From: Methylobacterium sp. Leaf91
Lineage (GTDB): Bacteria > Pseudomonadota > Alphaproteobacteria > Rhizobiales > Beijerinckiaceae
DNA: 64,000 bases
NCBI RefSeq assembly: GCF_001422815.1
Contig: NZ_LMMP01000023.1
Coordinates: 235,208 to 299,207, forward strand
Reading direction: 5' to 3'
The position numbers were made by a program, and so were the translations under genes. Every line of letters begins with the position of its first letter. Position 1 is the first letter of the stretch. Of the stretch, positions 56,297 to 64,000 are shown piece after piece. The notes under the pieces were generated by a model. The model had not been told where the DNA came from. It saw only the letters and a program-made list of their open reading frames with translations, and searched no databases.

Positions 56297-57803
56297 CCAG
56301 ACCGGCGAGAACCCGCGGCATCATCTCCGGCAGATCCTCGGCGATGAGGCCCGGCCCATGCCGCAAACCGGCATCGCCGTGGAGCCAGACCGCCGCGCAG
56401 GCGGCCTCGAAGGCCGGCATGCCCTGCGCCAGCAGGCCGGCGACGAGGCCGCCGAGGACGTCGCCCGAACCGGCCGTGCCGAGATAGGGCGTGGCGTGGT
56501 CGTTGATGGCGGCACGTCCGTCGGGCGCGGCGACGATGGTATCGGCGCCCTTCAACACCACCACCGCCCCGGCGACAGACGCCGCCCTCAGCGCCCGTTC
56601 GAGCTTGCTCGCCGTCGGGTCGATAGCGGCCGTATCGGCGAAGAGGCGGCCGAACTCACCGGAATGCGGGGTCAGCACTGCCTGCCCCCCGCCATCCGCG
56701 ATGAGGCTCGCCAATTGGTCGACCTGACCCTTGAAGCTCGTGAGCGCGTCGGCGTCGAGGACGAGGCTTCGCCCGACGCCGGCCGCCACGGCGACACGCT
56801 CGCGGGTCGCCTCGCCGCTCCCCATGCCGGGGCCGGCGAGGATGACGTTGAGGCGCTCGTCCACGAGGAGATCGTCGAGGTCGTCGGCGGTCTCGCATGG
56901 CGTCAGCATGATCGCGGTGAGATGCGCGGCGTTCTCAGGCATCGCGGCGGTGGGGGAGGCCACGGTGACGAGGCCGGCCCCGACCCGCAACGCCGCCCGT
57001 GCCGCGAGGCGGATCGCCCCGGTCTTGAAGGCCGGCCCGGACAGGGCGAGGACATGCCCCCTGGTGTATTTGTGACTGACGGCGTCGAGCCTCGGGAAAT
57101 CAGAGTCCCAGAGACCCGGCCCGTTGCGCCAGACCCTCGGCGTGCCGGCCAACCCCTGTTCGACGGCAGCGTCGCCGATGCCGATATCGGCCACATGGAG
57201 ATGACCGCAATGGTCGCGACCCGGCTGCAGCAGATGGCCGGGCTTGAGCGCGACGAAGGTTACCGTCTCGCGCGCCCTGAACGCGACCCCGCGTAAAGCG
57301 CCCGTATCGCCGTCGATCCCGCTCGGAATGTCGACGGCGAGAACGGGCACGTTCGCCGCCGCGACCCGCTCGACCATGGCCCTCGCCGCGCCGTCGAGGT
57401 CGCGGGACAGGCCCGCCCCGAACAGGGCATCGATGACGAGGGCGGCCCCCACCGGATCGGCCTCGGATAGGACGGGCCCCTGCCAGTCAGCGGCGGCCAA
57501 CGCGGCGTCGCCGGTCAGGCTCACCACCGGCGCGGTGCAGACGAGATTGACCGCATAGCCGCTGCGTTCGAGGAGGCGGGCGGCAATGAGACCGTCCCCA
57601 CCATTGTTGCCGGGTCCGCAGAGGACGAGGATGCGGGAGGGCGCGGCGACCATCGTGGCGGCCCTCTCGGCCACGGCGGCGCCTGCCCGGCGCATCAGCT
57701 CGATCCCCGGAACGCCCGCCGCTATGGCGGCGGCGTCCATTCTCCGCATTGCTTCGACGGTGATCAGACGGTGTGGGGGCATTCGAAACTTCGCCTTGTC
57801 CAT
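56289..57803 (-). CDS. nnr: bifunctional NAD(P)H-hydrate epimerase/dehydratase
   Basis: About 504 aa. The N-terminal YjeF_N epimerase domain (residues 1-210) has VLCGPGNNGGDGLIAARLL and VDIPSGIDGDTG; the C-terminal ribokinase-like dehydratase has LTPHSGEFGRLF and the catalytic GTAGSGDVLGGL. Together they repair damaged NAD(P)HX: the epimerase interconverts R and S forms, and the ADP-dependent dehydratase restores NAD(P)H. The start is unsure: 57803 or an ATG at 57782 (MPPHRLITVEAM). It is convergent with the copper-oxidase-like gene, with the ends overlapping by eight bases. It stands head to head with glnB. Confidence 0.92.
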   Translation of the reverse strand: MDKAKFRMPPHRLITVEAMRRMDAAAIAAGVPGIELMRRAGAAVAERAATMVAAPSRILVLCGPGNNGGDGLIAARLLERSGYAVNLVCTAPVVSLTGDAALAAADWQGPVLSEADPVGAALVIDALFGAGLSRDLDGAARAMVERVAAANVPVLAVDIPSGIDGDTGALRGVAFRARETVTFVALKPGHLLQPGRDHCGHLHVADIGIGDAAVEQGLAGTPRVWRNGPGLWDSDFPRLDAVSHKYTRGHVLALSGPAFKTGAIRLAARAALRVGAGLVTVASPTAAMPENAAHLTAIMLTPCETADDLDDLLVDERLNVILAGPGMGSGEATRERVAVAAGVGRSLVLDADALTSFKGQVDQLASLIADGGGQAVLTPHSGEFGRLFADTAAIDPTASKLERALRAASVAGAVVVLKGADTIVAAPDGRAAINDHATPYLGTAGSGDVLGGLVAGLLAQGMPAFEAACAAVWLHGDAGLRHGPGLIAEDLPEMMPRVLAGLVK

Positions 57804-57906
57804 GTGTCCATGCCTGCGCACCGCTCATGCCGCGCCGTTATTTCAGGCGCAAAGCGGGCTTGGCTGAAACGATTTGCATTCGTTGCCTACCGAATGGGCA
57901 ATTTAA

Positions 57907-58335
<429 letters not shown>

Positions 58336-58572
58336 CGCCCGCTTCCGGCGGATGTTCCGGCATGGCTTCGGCCGGCCGGCGGCGGCGGCGGTCGAACGGA
58401 ACCATGGGGCGAAGGCGCCGGCCTGTTACAATCCGGCCAAGCGCGGCTCTAGCCTCGCGCCGCCCTAGAAGCTAAGTCCCTCGCGCACGCCCCTTCCCAA
58501 TCCGCGGCACGCCACCGCGTGGTGCGGCAAAACCACGGCCGAGACAGGCTGAGCCTCGAAGGAGACACAGGG

Positions 58573-59985
58573 ATGGCAAAGACCGCCGATCAGGTCCTCA
58601 AGGAAATCAAGGACAACGACGTCAAGTACGTCGATTTCCGCTTCACCGATCCCCGGGGCAAGTGGCAGCACGTCACGTTCGACGTGTCCCTCGTCGATGA
58701 GGAAATCTTCGCCGAAGGCACGATGTTCGACGGCTCGTCGATCGCCGGCTGGAAGGCGATCAACGAATCCGACATGCTGCTGATGCCCGACCCGGCGACG
58801 GCCTGCATGGACCCGTTCTTCTCGGCCTCCACCATGTCGATCGTCTGCGACGTGCTCGAGCCCTCGTCCGGCCTGCCGTATTCGCGCGATCCGCGCAGCA
58901 CCGCCAAGCTCGCCGAGGCGTTCCTCAAGTCCACCGGCATCGGCGACACGATCTATGTCGGCCCCGAGGCCGAGTTCTTCGTGTTCGACGACGTGAAGTT
59001 CGGCTCCGACCCGTACCATACCGGCTTCCAGCTCGATTCGGTGGAACTGCCCACCAACGGCTTCACCGATTACGAGGGCGGCAACCTCGGCCACCGCGTC
59101 GCCACCAAGGGCGGCTACTTCCCAGTGCCGCCGCAGGATTCGGCGCAGGACATGCGCGGCGAGATGTTGGCCGCCATGCAGTCCATGGGCGTCAAGGTCG
59201 AGAAGCACCACCACGAGGTCGCCTCGGCCCAGCACGAGCTCGGCATGAAGTTCGACACGCTGACCCTGCTCGCCGACCACATGCAGATCTACAAATACGC
59301 GATCCACAACGTGGCCCAGAGCTACGGCAAGACCGCGACCTTCATGCCGAAGCCCGTCTACGGCGACAACGGCTCGGGCATGCACGTGCACCAGTCGATC
59401 TGGAAGGACGGCAAGCCGATCTTCGCCGGCGACAAGTATGCCGATCTCAGCCAGGAATGCCTCTGGTACATCGGCGGCATCATCAAGCACGCCAAGGCGC
59501 TGAACGCCTTCACCAACCCGTCCACCAACTCCTACAAGCGTCTGGTGCCCGGCTACGAGGCCCCCGTGCTGCTGGCCTACTCGGCCCGCAACCGCTCGGC
59601 CTCCTGTCGTATCCCGTGGACGACGAACCCGAAGGCCAAGCGCGTCGAGGTCCGCTTCCCCGACCCGATGGCGAACCCCTACCTCGCCTTCTCGGCCCTG
59701 CTGATGGCCGGCCTCGACGGCATCATCAACAAGATCGATCCGGGCCCGGCCATGGACAAGGATCTCTACGACCTGCCCCCGCGCGAGTTGAAGAAGATCC
59801 CCACCGTCTGCGGCAGCCTGCGTGAAGCCCTCACGAACCTCGACCGCGACCGCGGCTTCCTGAAGGCCGGCGGCGTGTTCTCGGACGACCAGATCGACTC
59901 CTTCATCGAACTGAAGATGACGGAAGTGATGCGCTACGAGATGACCCCGCATCCGGTCGAGTTCACGATGTACTACTCGCTCTGA
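58573..59985 (+). CDS. glnA: glutamine synthetase type I
   Basis: A 470-aa dodecameric enzyme: glutamate + NH3 + ATP to glutamine. Signatures include [17 protein letters not shown], the ATP-binding [19 protein letters not shown] and [10 protein letters not shown]. The adenylylation tyrosine lies in [10 protein letters not shown], so it is controlled by GlnE. AAGGAG stands upstream of ATG 58573. Assimilates ammonium, including that released by the arginine genes further on. Confidence 0.97.
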   Translation: MAKTADQVLKEIKDNDVKYVDFRFTDPRGKWQHVTFDVSLVDEEIFAEGTMFDGSSIAGWKAINESDMLLMPDPATACMDPFFSASTMSIVCDVLEPSSGLPYSRDPRSTAKLAEAFLKSTGIGDTIYVGPEAEFFVFDDVKFGSDPYHTGFQLDSVELPTNGFTDYEGGNLGHRVATKGGYFPVPPQDSAQDMRGEMLAAMQSMGVKVEKHHHEVASAQHELGMKFDTLTLLADHMQIYKYAIHNVAQSYGKTATFMPKPVYGDNGSGMHVHQSIWKDGKPIFAGDKYADLSQECLWYIGGIIKHAKALNAFTNPSTNSYKRLVPGYEAPVLLAYSARNRSASCRIPWTTNPKAKRVEVRFPDPMANPYLAFSALLMAGLDGIINKIDPGPAMDKDLYDLPPRELKKIPTVCGSLREALTNLDRDRGFLKAGGVFSDDQIDSFIELKMTEVMRYEMTPHPVEFTMYYSL

Positions 59986-59994
59986 GAGCGGGCC

Positions 59995-60019
59995 GGCCGG
60001 GCGCGATCGCCCGGCCTTT
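59995..60019 (+). terminator. terminator of glnA
   Basis: Perfect 9-bp GC stem GGCCGGGCG/CGCCCGGCC with a CGAT loop, followed by TTTC, ten bases past the glnA stop. Confidence 0.75.
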
Positions 60020-60073
60020 CGGACAGTTCGCGACGCCGGGGCCTCGAAAGGGGCTCCGGCGTTTCGCGTTTCA

Positions 60074-60130
60074 CCCCCCCCCCGATTTCGTAACTGATAT
60101 TATGCTATTATTCCTTTATAGGTATAATAG
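60074..60130 (+). promoter_or_regulatory. AT-rich promoter region with C10 run before toxin gene
   Basis: A run of ten C (60074-60083) is followed by AT-rich DNA holding an inverted repeat CTATTAT (60105-60111)/ATAATAG (60124-60130). A TATAAT at 60123-60128 is a good -10 element. This composition differs sharply from the surrounding GC-rich DNA. The promoter call is inferred. Confidence 0.5.
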
Positions 60131-60152
60131 CTTGATCAAGGGGGTTAATCCG

Positions 60153-60806
60153 ATGTCGTCGAGCGCAACGGCCCTTCTGCGGGCGAGATGGCTGATCACG
60201 TCGTGCCGTGTTCAGGTCGCGTTTCAGCGGTTGCGTCTGTCGCTCCGTGCGTACCACGCCGATCAACCCCGCGTGCCGGCCGGACATCCGGACGGCGGCC
60301 AATGGACGGACGGCGGTGCGGGCGACGGATATGATTCCGGTGACGATGCGCGGATCGTCCACGTCTCGGATGACCTCAACCGTCGGTACACGGTCGTGCT
60401 CTCCGAAGAAGAGGTGCGCGGCGGCCATACGCTTCGCGAGCATGTCGGTAAGACGGACGCGCAGAAGATGCAGCGCGTCCAGTCCAGCAAAAGGAGATTT
60501 CTGTTCGTAGACTATGGCCTCAGGCGAGATGGCACGTTCGTGTCTGTGGAGACCGCAAACGATCTCTTCAACCGCACCTTGGAACAGAACGCCTCCGAAG
60601 TTGATGACGTCGCAACCGGGAAAAAGGCCAATGCATTCCTAAAGTCCCGATTTGGATACAAAACTGGTCGGGAAGCCTACACGGCGGGGCAGCTTGAGCC
60701 GTACATGCGTACGACTTAAGGTGTCGGAATCTTTATCCTTCACGATCCGGGCAACCCCCGCGGGTACCGCATCCATACCGCCTATCCGGGCAACGACGGA
60801 GATTGA
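60153..60806 (+). pseudogene. RNase A-like toxin gene interrupted by a stop codon
   Basis: The intact part (60153-60719, 188 aa) has an N-terminal PRVPAGHPDGGQWTDGG motif, common in stand-alone polymorphic toxins of this group, and a C-terminal domain beginning GGHTLREHVGKTDAQK, continuing through GTFVSVETANDLFNRTL and ANAFLKSRFG. This matches the bacterial CdiA-CT RNase A-like fold. After YMRTT comes TAA (60717-60719), then the same frame continues for 28 codons, VGIFILHDPGNPRGYRIHTA followed by YPGNDGD, to a TGA at 60804-60806. Gly-Tyr...T-A-Y-P is the expected domain end with catalytic residues. One nonsense change therefore removes the active-site strand. Confidence 0.72.
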
Positions 60807-60807
60807 C

Positions 60808-61080
60808 ATGCGAGCGTCCCCGGAATTCCTGAAGTTCGGCCGTTGGTTCATGCAGGACATCAGTGGCGGCGCGCCGACGCTCGACGAGATGTACGATTTC
60901 GTTCTCAACCTCTTCCGCGGCGAGGAGCGCGTCCGGTTGCGGCAGTTCATCGACCGCGCCCTCCGCGAGGCGTCCGACGAGACGTTGAAGGGATTGTGGA
61001 AGGAGACGGACGCCGACATCTACTTCCCCACCGCGCAGGATCTGCGCGCATTCCTGACCGGCGCCCGCGACCGGCTCTGA
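60808..61080 (+). CDS. putative immunity protein of the RNase A-like toxin
   Basis: A 90-aa helical protein, MRASPEFLKFGRWFMQDISG at the N-terminus, with PTLDEMYDFVLNLFRGEERVRLRQ-type helices (in two parts: PTLDEMYDFVLNLF, RGEERVRLRQFI) and an acidic face. It starts one base after the toxin's original stop, the tight spacing of toxin-immunity pairs. I do not recognise the family with certainty; the immunity role is inferred from position. It remains intact while the toxin is broken. The frame is open upstream to 60652, but that overlaps the toxin. Confidence 0.6.
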   Translation: MRASPEFLKFGRWFMQDISGGAPTLDEMYDFVLNLFRGEERVRLRQFIDRALREASDETLKGLWKETDADIYFPTAQDLRAFLTGARDRL

Positions 61081-61216
61081 ACGCCGTTTCGTTCGCCCTG
61101 CGCGGGTGTCGGCAGCCTACGATCATCACACATTTCGCGGGATACGCGGCTCTCCTCCCCCTTGTGGGGAGATGGACGCGCTCCGCCTGTCCGAGGAGTG
61201 GTGTGAACCCGGTCGG

Positions 61217-62146
61217 TCAAAAACTCCGCGTCGGCCGGTCGAGGACGCTGCGTCCCATCAGGCTGGCGGCGAGATCCGTCATCAGGATCGCGGTGCGGCC
61301 GCGCTCGTCGAGGAAGGGGTTGAGCTCGACGAGATCGAGGCTGCGGACGAGGCCGCTATCGTGCAGCATCTCCATGGCGAGATGCGCCTCGCGGAAGGTG
61401 GCGCCGCCCGGAACCGTGGTGCCGACGCCCGGCGCGATGCCGGGATCGAGAAAATCCACGTCGAGGCTCACATGCAGCCATCCGCCGGCGGCGGCCACCC
61501 GTTCGAGGAAGGCCTTCAGCAGGATGCCGATGCCGAACTCGTCGATGGCGCGCATGTCGTGCACGGTGATCCCGGCCTCGCGGATCGTCTGCCGCTCCGC
61601 CGGATCGACGCTGCGCAGGCCGATCATGCAGACGTTGTGCGGTTTCACCGGCGCGACGGGCGGCGGCAGGTAGGGGGCGAACCCCTTGAGACCGATCGCA
61701 TAGGCCATCGGCACGCCGTGGAGATTGCCGCTCGTCGTCGTTTCCAGGGTGTGGAGGTCGGGATGCGCGTCGAGCCAGAGCACGTGCAACTCGCGGCCCG
61801 CCTCGGCCGCCCGCCGGCTCATGCCCGAGACCGTACCGGCAGAGAGGCTGTGATCGCCGCCGAGGAAAATCGGCAGGCCCTCGCCCCCGGCCCGATAGGC
61901 GGCCTCGCTGAGCGCCGACGTCCAGCGCACGAAGTCGGAGAGGTTGGTCACGCTCGGATTGGGATGGGCGACGGCCTCGCCGGGGGGAGGGGCGATGTTC
62001 CCGCGATCCTCCACCACCAGGCCGAGGGAGGTGAGGGCGCCGCCCAAACCGGCGGCCCGGTAGGCGCTCGGGCCCATGTCGCAGCCCAGCCGGCTCGTGC
62101 CCTCCTGGACCGGCACGCCGATGAGGATGCAGCGTTTCTCGTCCAT
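61217..62146 (-). CDS. rocF: arginase
   Basis: A 309-aa binuclear manganese enzyme: arginine + H2O to ornithine + urea. Metal-ligand motifs are all present: GGDHS (start of the site), DAHPDLHT and SLDVDFLDPG. The substrate-binding T-S-G-N-L-H-G motif is visible too. The start at 62146 (MDEKRC) is preferred over 62188. Lies 72 bases downstream of ornithine cyclodeaminase on the same strand, so the two form an arginine-to-proline route. Confidence 0.94.
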   Translation of the reverse strand: MDEKRCILIGVPVQEGTSRLGCDMGPSAYRAAGLGGALTSLGLVVEDRGNIAPPPGEAVAHPNPSVTNLSDFVRWTSALSEAAYRAGGEGLPIFLGGDHSLSAGTVSGMSRRAAEAGRELHVLWLDAHPDLHTLETTTSGNLHGVPMAYAIGLKGFAPYLPPPVAPVKPHNVCMIGLRSVDPAERQTIREAGITVHDMRAIDEFGIGILLKAFLERVAAAGGWLHVSLDVDFLDPGIAPGVGTTVPGGATFREAHLAMEMLHDSGLVRSLDLVELNPFLDERGRTAILMTDLAASLMGRSVLDRPTRSF

Positions 62147-62218
62147 GGTTTCACTCTCCGATCCGCCGATACCATAGGGGCCGCGCACGACAGCCGTGAG
62201 GCGCGGGCCGGCGGATCG

Positions 62219-63286
62219 TCATGGCGCCGCAGGATCGGGACCAGCCCGGCCCTCCGCCCGAAGCAGCATCCCGAACAGGTCGCGGGGATCGTCCGGGTCC
62301 GCCAGCAGGTCGAGATCCTCGAAGAAGCCGGTGCCGGCCAGCACCGAGCGCAGGTATCGCAGGGCGGAGAAATCCTCGACCGCGAAGCCGACGGAATCGA
62401 ACAGCGTGATCTGCCTGTCGTCGCTCCGCCCCGGCACCTCGCCGGCGATCACCCGCCAGAGTTCGGTGACGGGGTGATCGGCCGGCAATTGCTGGATCTC
62501 GCCTTCGAGCCGGGTCTGGGGCGCGTATTCGACGACGATGTCCGAACGGCGAAGGATGTCGGGGTGGAGCTCGGTCTTGCCGGGGCAATCCCCGCCGACG
62601 GCGTTGATGTGGATGCCGGGGCCGACGAGGTTGTCGGTGAGAATGGTGGCGCATTGCTTGTCGGCCGTCGCTGTCGTGACGATATCGGCGCCTTCCACGG
62701 CCTCTGCGGTGCTCGAACAGATCGCGATCCGGAAGCCGAACCCCGCGAGGTTGCGCCGGCACTTGGCGCTGGCGGCCGGGTCGATGTCGTAGAGCCGCAG
62801 GGAATCGATGCCGATGAGGGCCTTGAAGGCCAGGGCCTGGAACTCGGCCTGGGCGCCGTTCCCGATGATCGCCATGGTCCGCGCCCCTTTCGGGGCGAGG
62901 TATTTCGCCGCGACCGCCGACATGGCGGCGGTGCGCAGAGCCGTGAGGATCGTCATCTCGGTGAGCAGCATCGGATAACCGTTGCCGACATCGGCCAGCA
63001 CGCCGAAGGCGGCCACTGTCTGACGCCCGCTGCGGGCGTTCTTCGGGTGACCGTTGACGTATTTGAAGCCGTAGGTGGTGCCGTCGCTGGTCGGCATCAG
63101 TTCGATCACGCCGTCGGCGCTGTGGGAGGCCAGGCGCGGCTGCTTGTCGAACAGATGCCAGCGCCGGAAATCCTCCTCGATCGTGGCGGCCAGTTCCCGC
63201 AGGAACCGCTCGACGCCGATCGCGAGGACGAGCCTCATCATGTTGTCGACGCTGACGAAGGGAACGACATTCAGTTTGTCCGCCAT
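62219..63286 (-). CDS. ornithine cyclodeaminase
   Basis: A 355-aa NAD-dependent enzyme of the OCD/mu-crystallin family: ornithine to proline + NH4+. SDGTTYGFKYVNGHPKN is a substrate and coenzyme region; the Rossmann motif is MAIIGNGAQAEFQ; AVGGDCPGKTELH carries the Asp of the active site. Its extended form (about 350 aa) matches the true ornithine cyclodeaminases. Cotranscribed with arginase, and divergent from the amino-acid permease 155 bases away. Confidence 0.92.
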   Translation of the reverse strand: MADKLNVVPFVSVDNMMRLVLAIGVERFLRELAATIEEDFRRWHLFDKQPRLASHSADGVIELMPTSDGTTYGFKYVNGHPKNARSGRQTVAAFGVLADVGNGYPMLLTEMTILTALRTAAMSAVAAKYLAPKGARTMAIIGNGAQAEFQALAFKALIGIDSLRLYDIDPAASAKCRRNLAGFGFRIAICSSTAEAVEGADIVTTATADKQCATILTDNLVGPGIHINAVGGDCPGKTELHPDILRRSDIVVEYAPQTRLEGEIQQLPADHPVTELWRVIAGEVPGRSDDRQITLFDSVGFAVEDFSALRYLRSVLAGTGFFEDLDLLADPDDPRDLFGMLLRAEGRAGPDPAAP

Positions 63287-63440
63287 GACGCCTCGTCTCC
63301 CGGACCGATACCGAATCGATCATAGGCAGGATGCGCGCCCGCGCGAGGCGGCATAGCCCTTGCTGCGATGGGAGAGGGCGAAATGGGCAGGGCAACATGA
63401 TCGGCACCTCTCGCCCCGGTCGCTGTGAGGTCGCGTCGCG

Positions 63441-64000
63441 ATGGGGTCGTTGATCGGATCGGACGGGGGACCGAGCGACTGGCGCCGGTCGGTACTTCGG
63501 CGCAAACCCATATCCCCCGCGACGCAGGGTGCCGATGCCGGAGCCCGGCCCCTCGAACGCTCCATCGGCCTGTTCCGCCTCGTCATGCTCGGGGTCGGCG
63601 CCACGGTCGGCACCGGCATCTTCGTGATCCTGAGCGCGGCGGTGCCGGAGGCCGGCCCCGCCATCCTGGTCTCGTTCCTGCTGGCCGCCGTCACGGCGGG
63701 TCTCACGGCGCTCTGCTACGCGGAACTGGCTTCGGCGCTTCCGCTCTCGGGCTCGTCCTATTCCTATGCTTACGCCACCCTCGGGGAACTCGCGGCCTTC
63801 CTCGTCGGGGCCTGCCTTCTCCTCGAATACGCGGTCTCCGCCTCGGCCATCGCCGTCGGATGGGGCCAGTACCTCAACGAGGTGCTCAGTGCGCTCCTCG
63901 GCTGGACCATGCCGGATTCCATCAGCCAGCCCCCCGGCAGGGGCGGCTACGTCAACCTGCCGGCCATCGTCCTCATCGGCCTGTGCACCCTGCTGCTCCT
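63441..64000 (+). CDS. APC-family amino-acid permease, N-terminal part
   Basis: Open from ATG 63441 to the window edge (186 codons, no stop). After a 40-residue basic N-terminus comes LFRLVMLGVGATVGTGIFVI, the first membrane helix with the G-x-G-x-x-x-G-x-G-I-F substrate-binding unwound region of APC transporters. Further helices follow, with ALCYAELASALPLSGSSYSYAY. It resembles the cationic amino-acid transporter (YfnA-like) branch. Divergent from ornithine cyclodeaminase and arginase, so arginine or ornithine uptake is likely. 3' end lies outside the window. Confidence 0.85.
   Translation, partial: MGSLIGSDGGPSDWRRSVLRRKPISPATQGADAGARPLERSIGLFRLVMLGVGATVGTGIFVILSAAVPEAGPAILVSFLLAAVTAGLTALCYAELASALPLSGSSYSYAYATLGELAAFLVGACLLLEYAVSASAIAVGWGQYLNEVLSALLGWTMPDSISQPPGRGGYVNLPAIVLIGLCTLLL

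Noticed and set aside
57861..57878. Possible sigma-54 promoter (TGGC ... TTGC) upstream of glnB
   Set aside because: The distance between the GG and GC elements is 14 bases instead of the required 12, and the intervening match is poor.
61153..61170. CTCCCC/GGGGAG hairpin downstream of arginase as a terminator
   Set aside because: Only a six-base stem with no T-tract; it resembles a common intergenic repeat.

Overview
The window looks like chromosome from a GC-rich alphaproteobacterium of the Hyphomicrobiales. A Methylobacterium/Methylorubrum-type host is my best guess, from codon use and from protein families such as the YjgN-M48 pair, the short Cys-rich 71-aa protein and the rpmI-rplT-pheS-pheT block. 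No methylotrophy marker gene is present, so the genus is an inference.

Layout. 1-5000: end of a DUF4239-type membrane protein, a small hypothetical, a secreted alpha/beta hydrolase, a divergent marR-MFS pair with an overlapping dyad operator, a frameshifted alpha/beta hydrolase, and tRNA-Ser. 5000-14400: a family 2 glycosyltransferase, an acyl-CoA synthetase, a soluble chemoreceptor, a SelW/Rdx-like protein translationally coupled to an HWE histidine kinase, and a lemA-TPM-TPM operon. 14400-25700: cstA-ybdD (pyruvate/peptide uptake), a DUF898-M48 pair, an RND pump with its adaptor, an MFS protein and rpmG. 25700-34500: stress and secreted small proteins, glutathione reductase, an FdhF/YdeP-like molybdoenzyme, a stand-alone sigma-70 region 1.1 protein and class II DAHP synthase, followed by an IS4-family element lying inside what looks like the DAHP synthase terminator. 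34500-43100: a 28-aa membrane peptide, a NUDIX-DUF983-rnr run, a flavin reductase, a DUF1186/SEC-C protein and pheT. 43100-47900: a two-gene HEPN-like cassette between pheT and pheS, then pheS, rplT, rpmI, twin tRNA-Asp genes, small secreted or lipoproteins, and tRNA-Val. 47900-54600: the proteostasis block lon, clpX, clpP, tig (all minus strand) and tRNA-Leu. 54700-64000: a Tat-exported multicopper-oxidase-fold protein that has lost most copper ligands, a bifunctional NAD(P)HX repair enzyme, glnB-glnA, an RNase A-like toxin cut by a nonsense codon plus a putative immunity gene, and arginase and ornithine cyclodeaminase divergent from an amino-acid permease cut by the window edge.

How the genes work together. 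Most of the window is core housekeeping: translation (pheST, rplT, rpmI, rpmG, tRNAs), protein quality control (tig-clpP-clpX-lon), nitrogen assimilation (glnB-glnA) and arginine breakdown (permease, arginase, ornithine cyclodeaminase, giving ammonium that glnA can assimilate). The accessory or unexplained content is in the HEPN-like pair inside pheST, the Rdx-HWE kinase pair, the sigma 1.1 protein, the degenerate copper oxidase, the broken toxin module and the IS element. I saw no CRISPR array, prophage, rRNA or replication origin.
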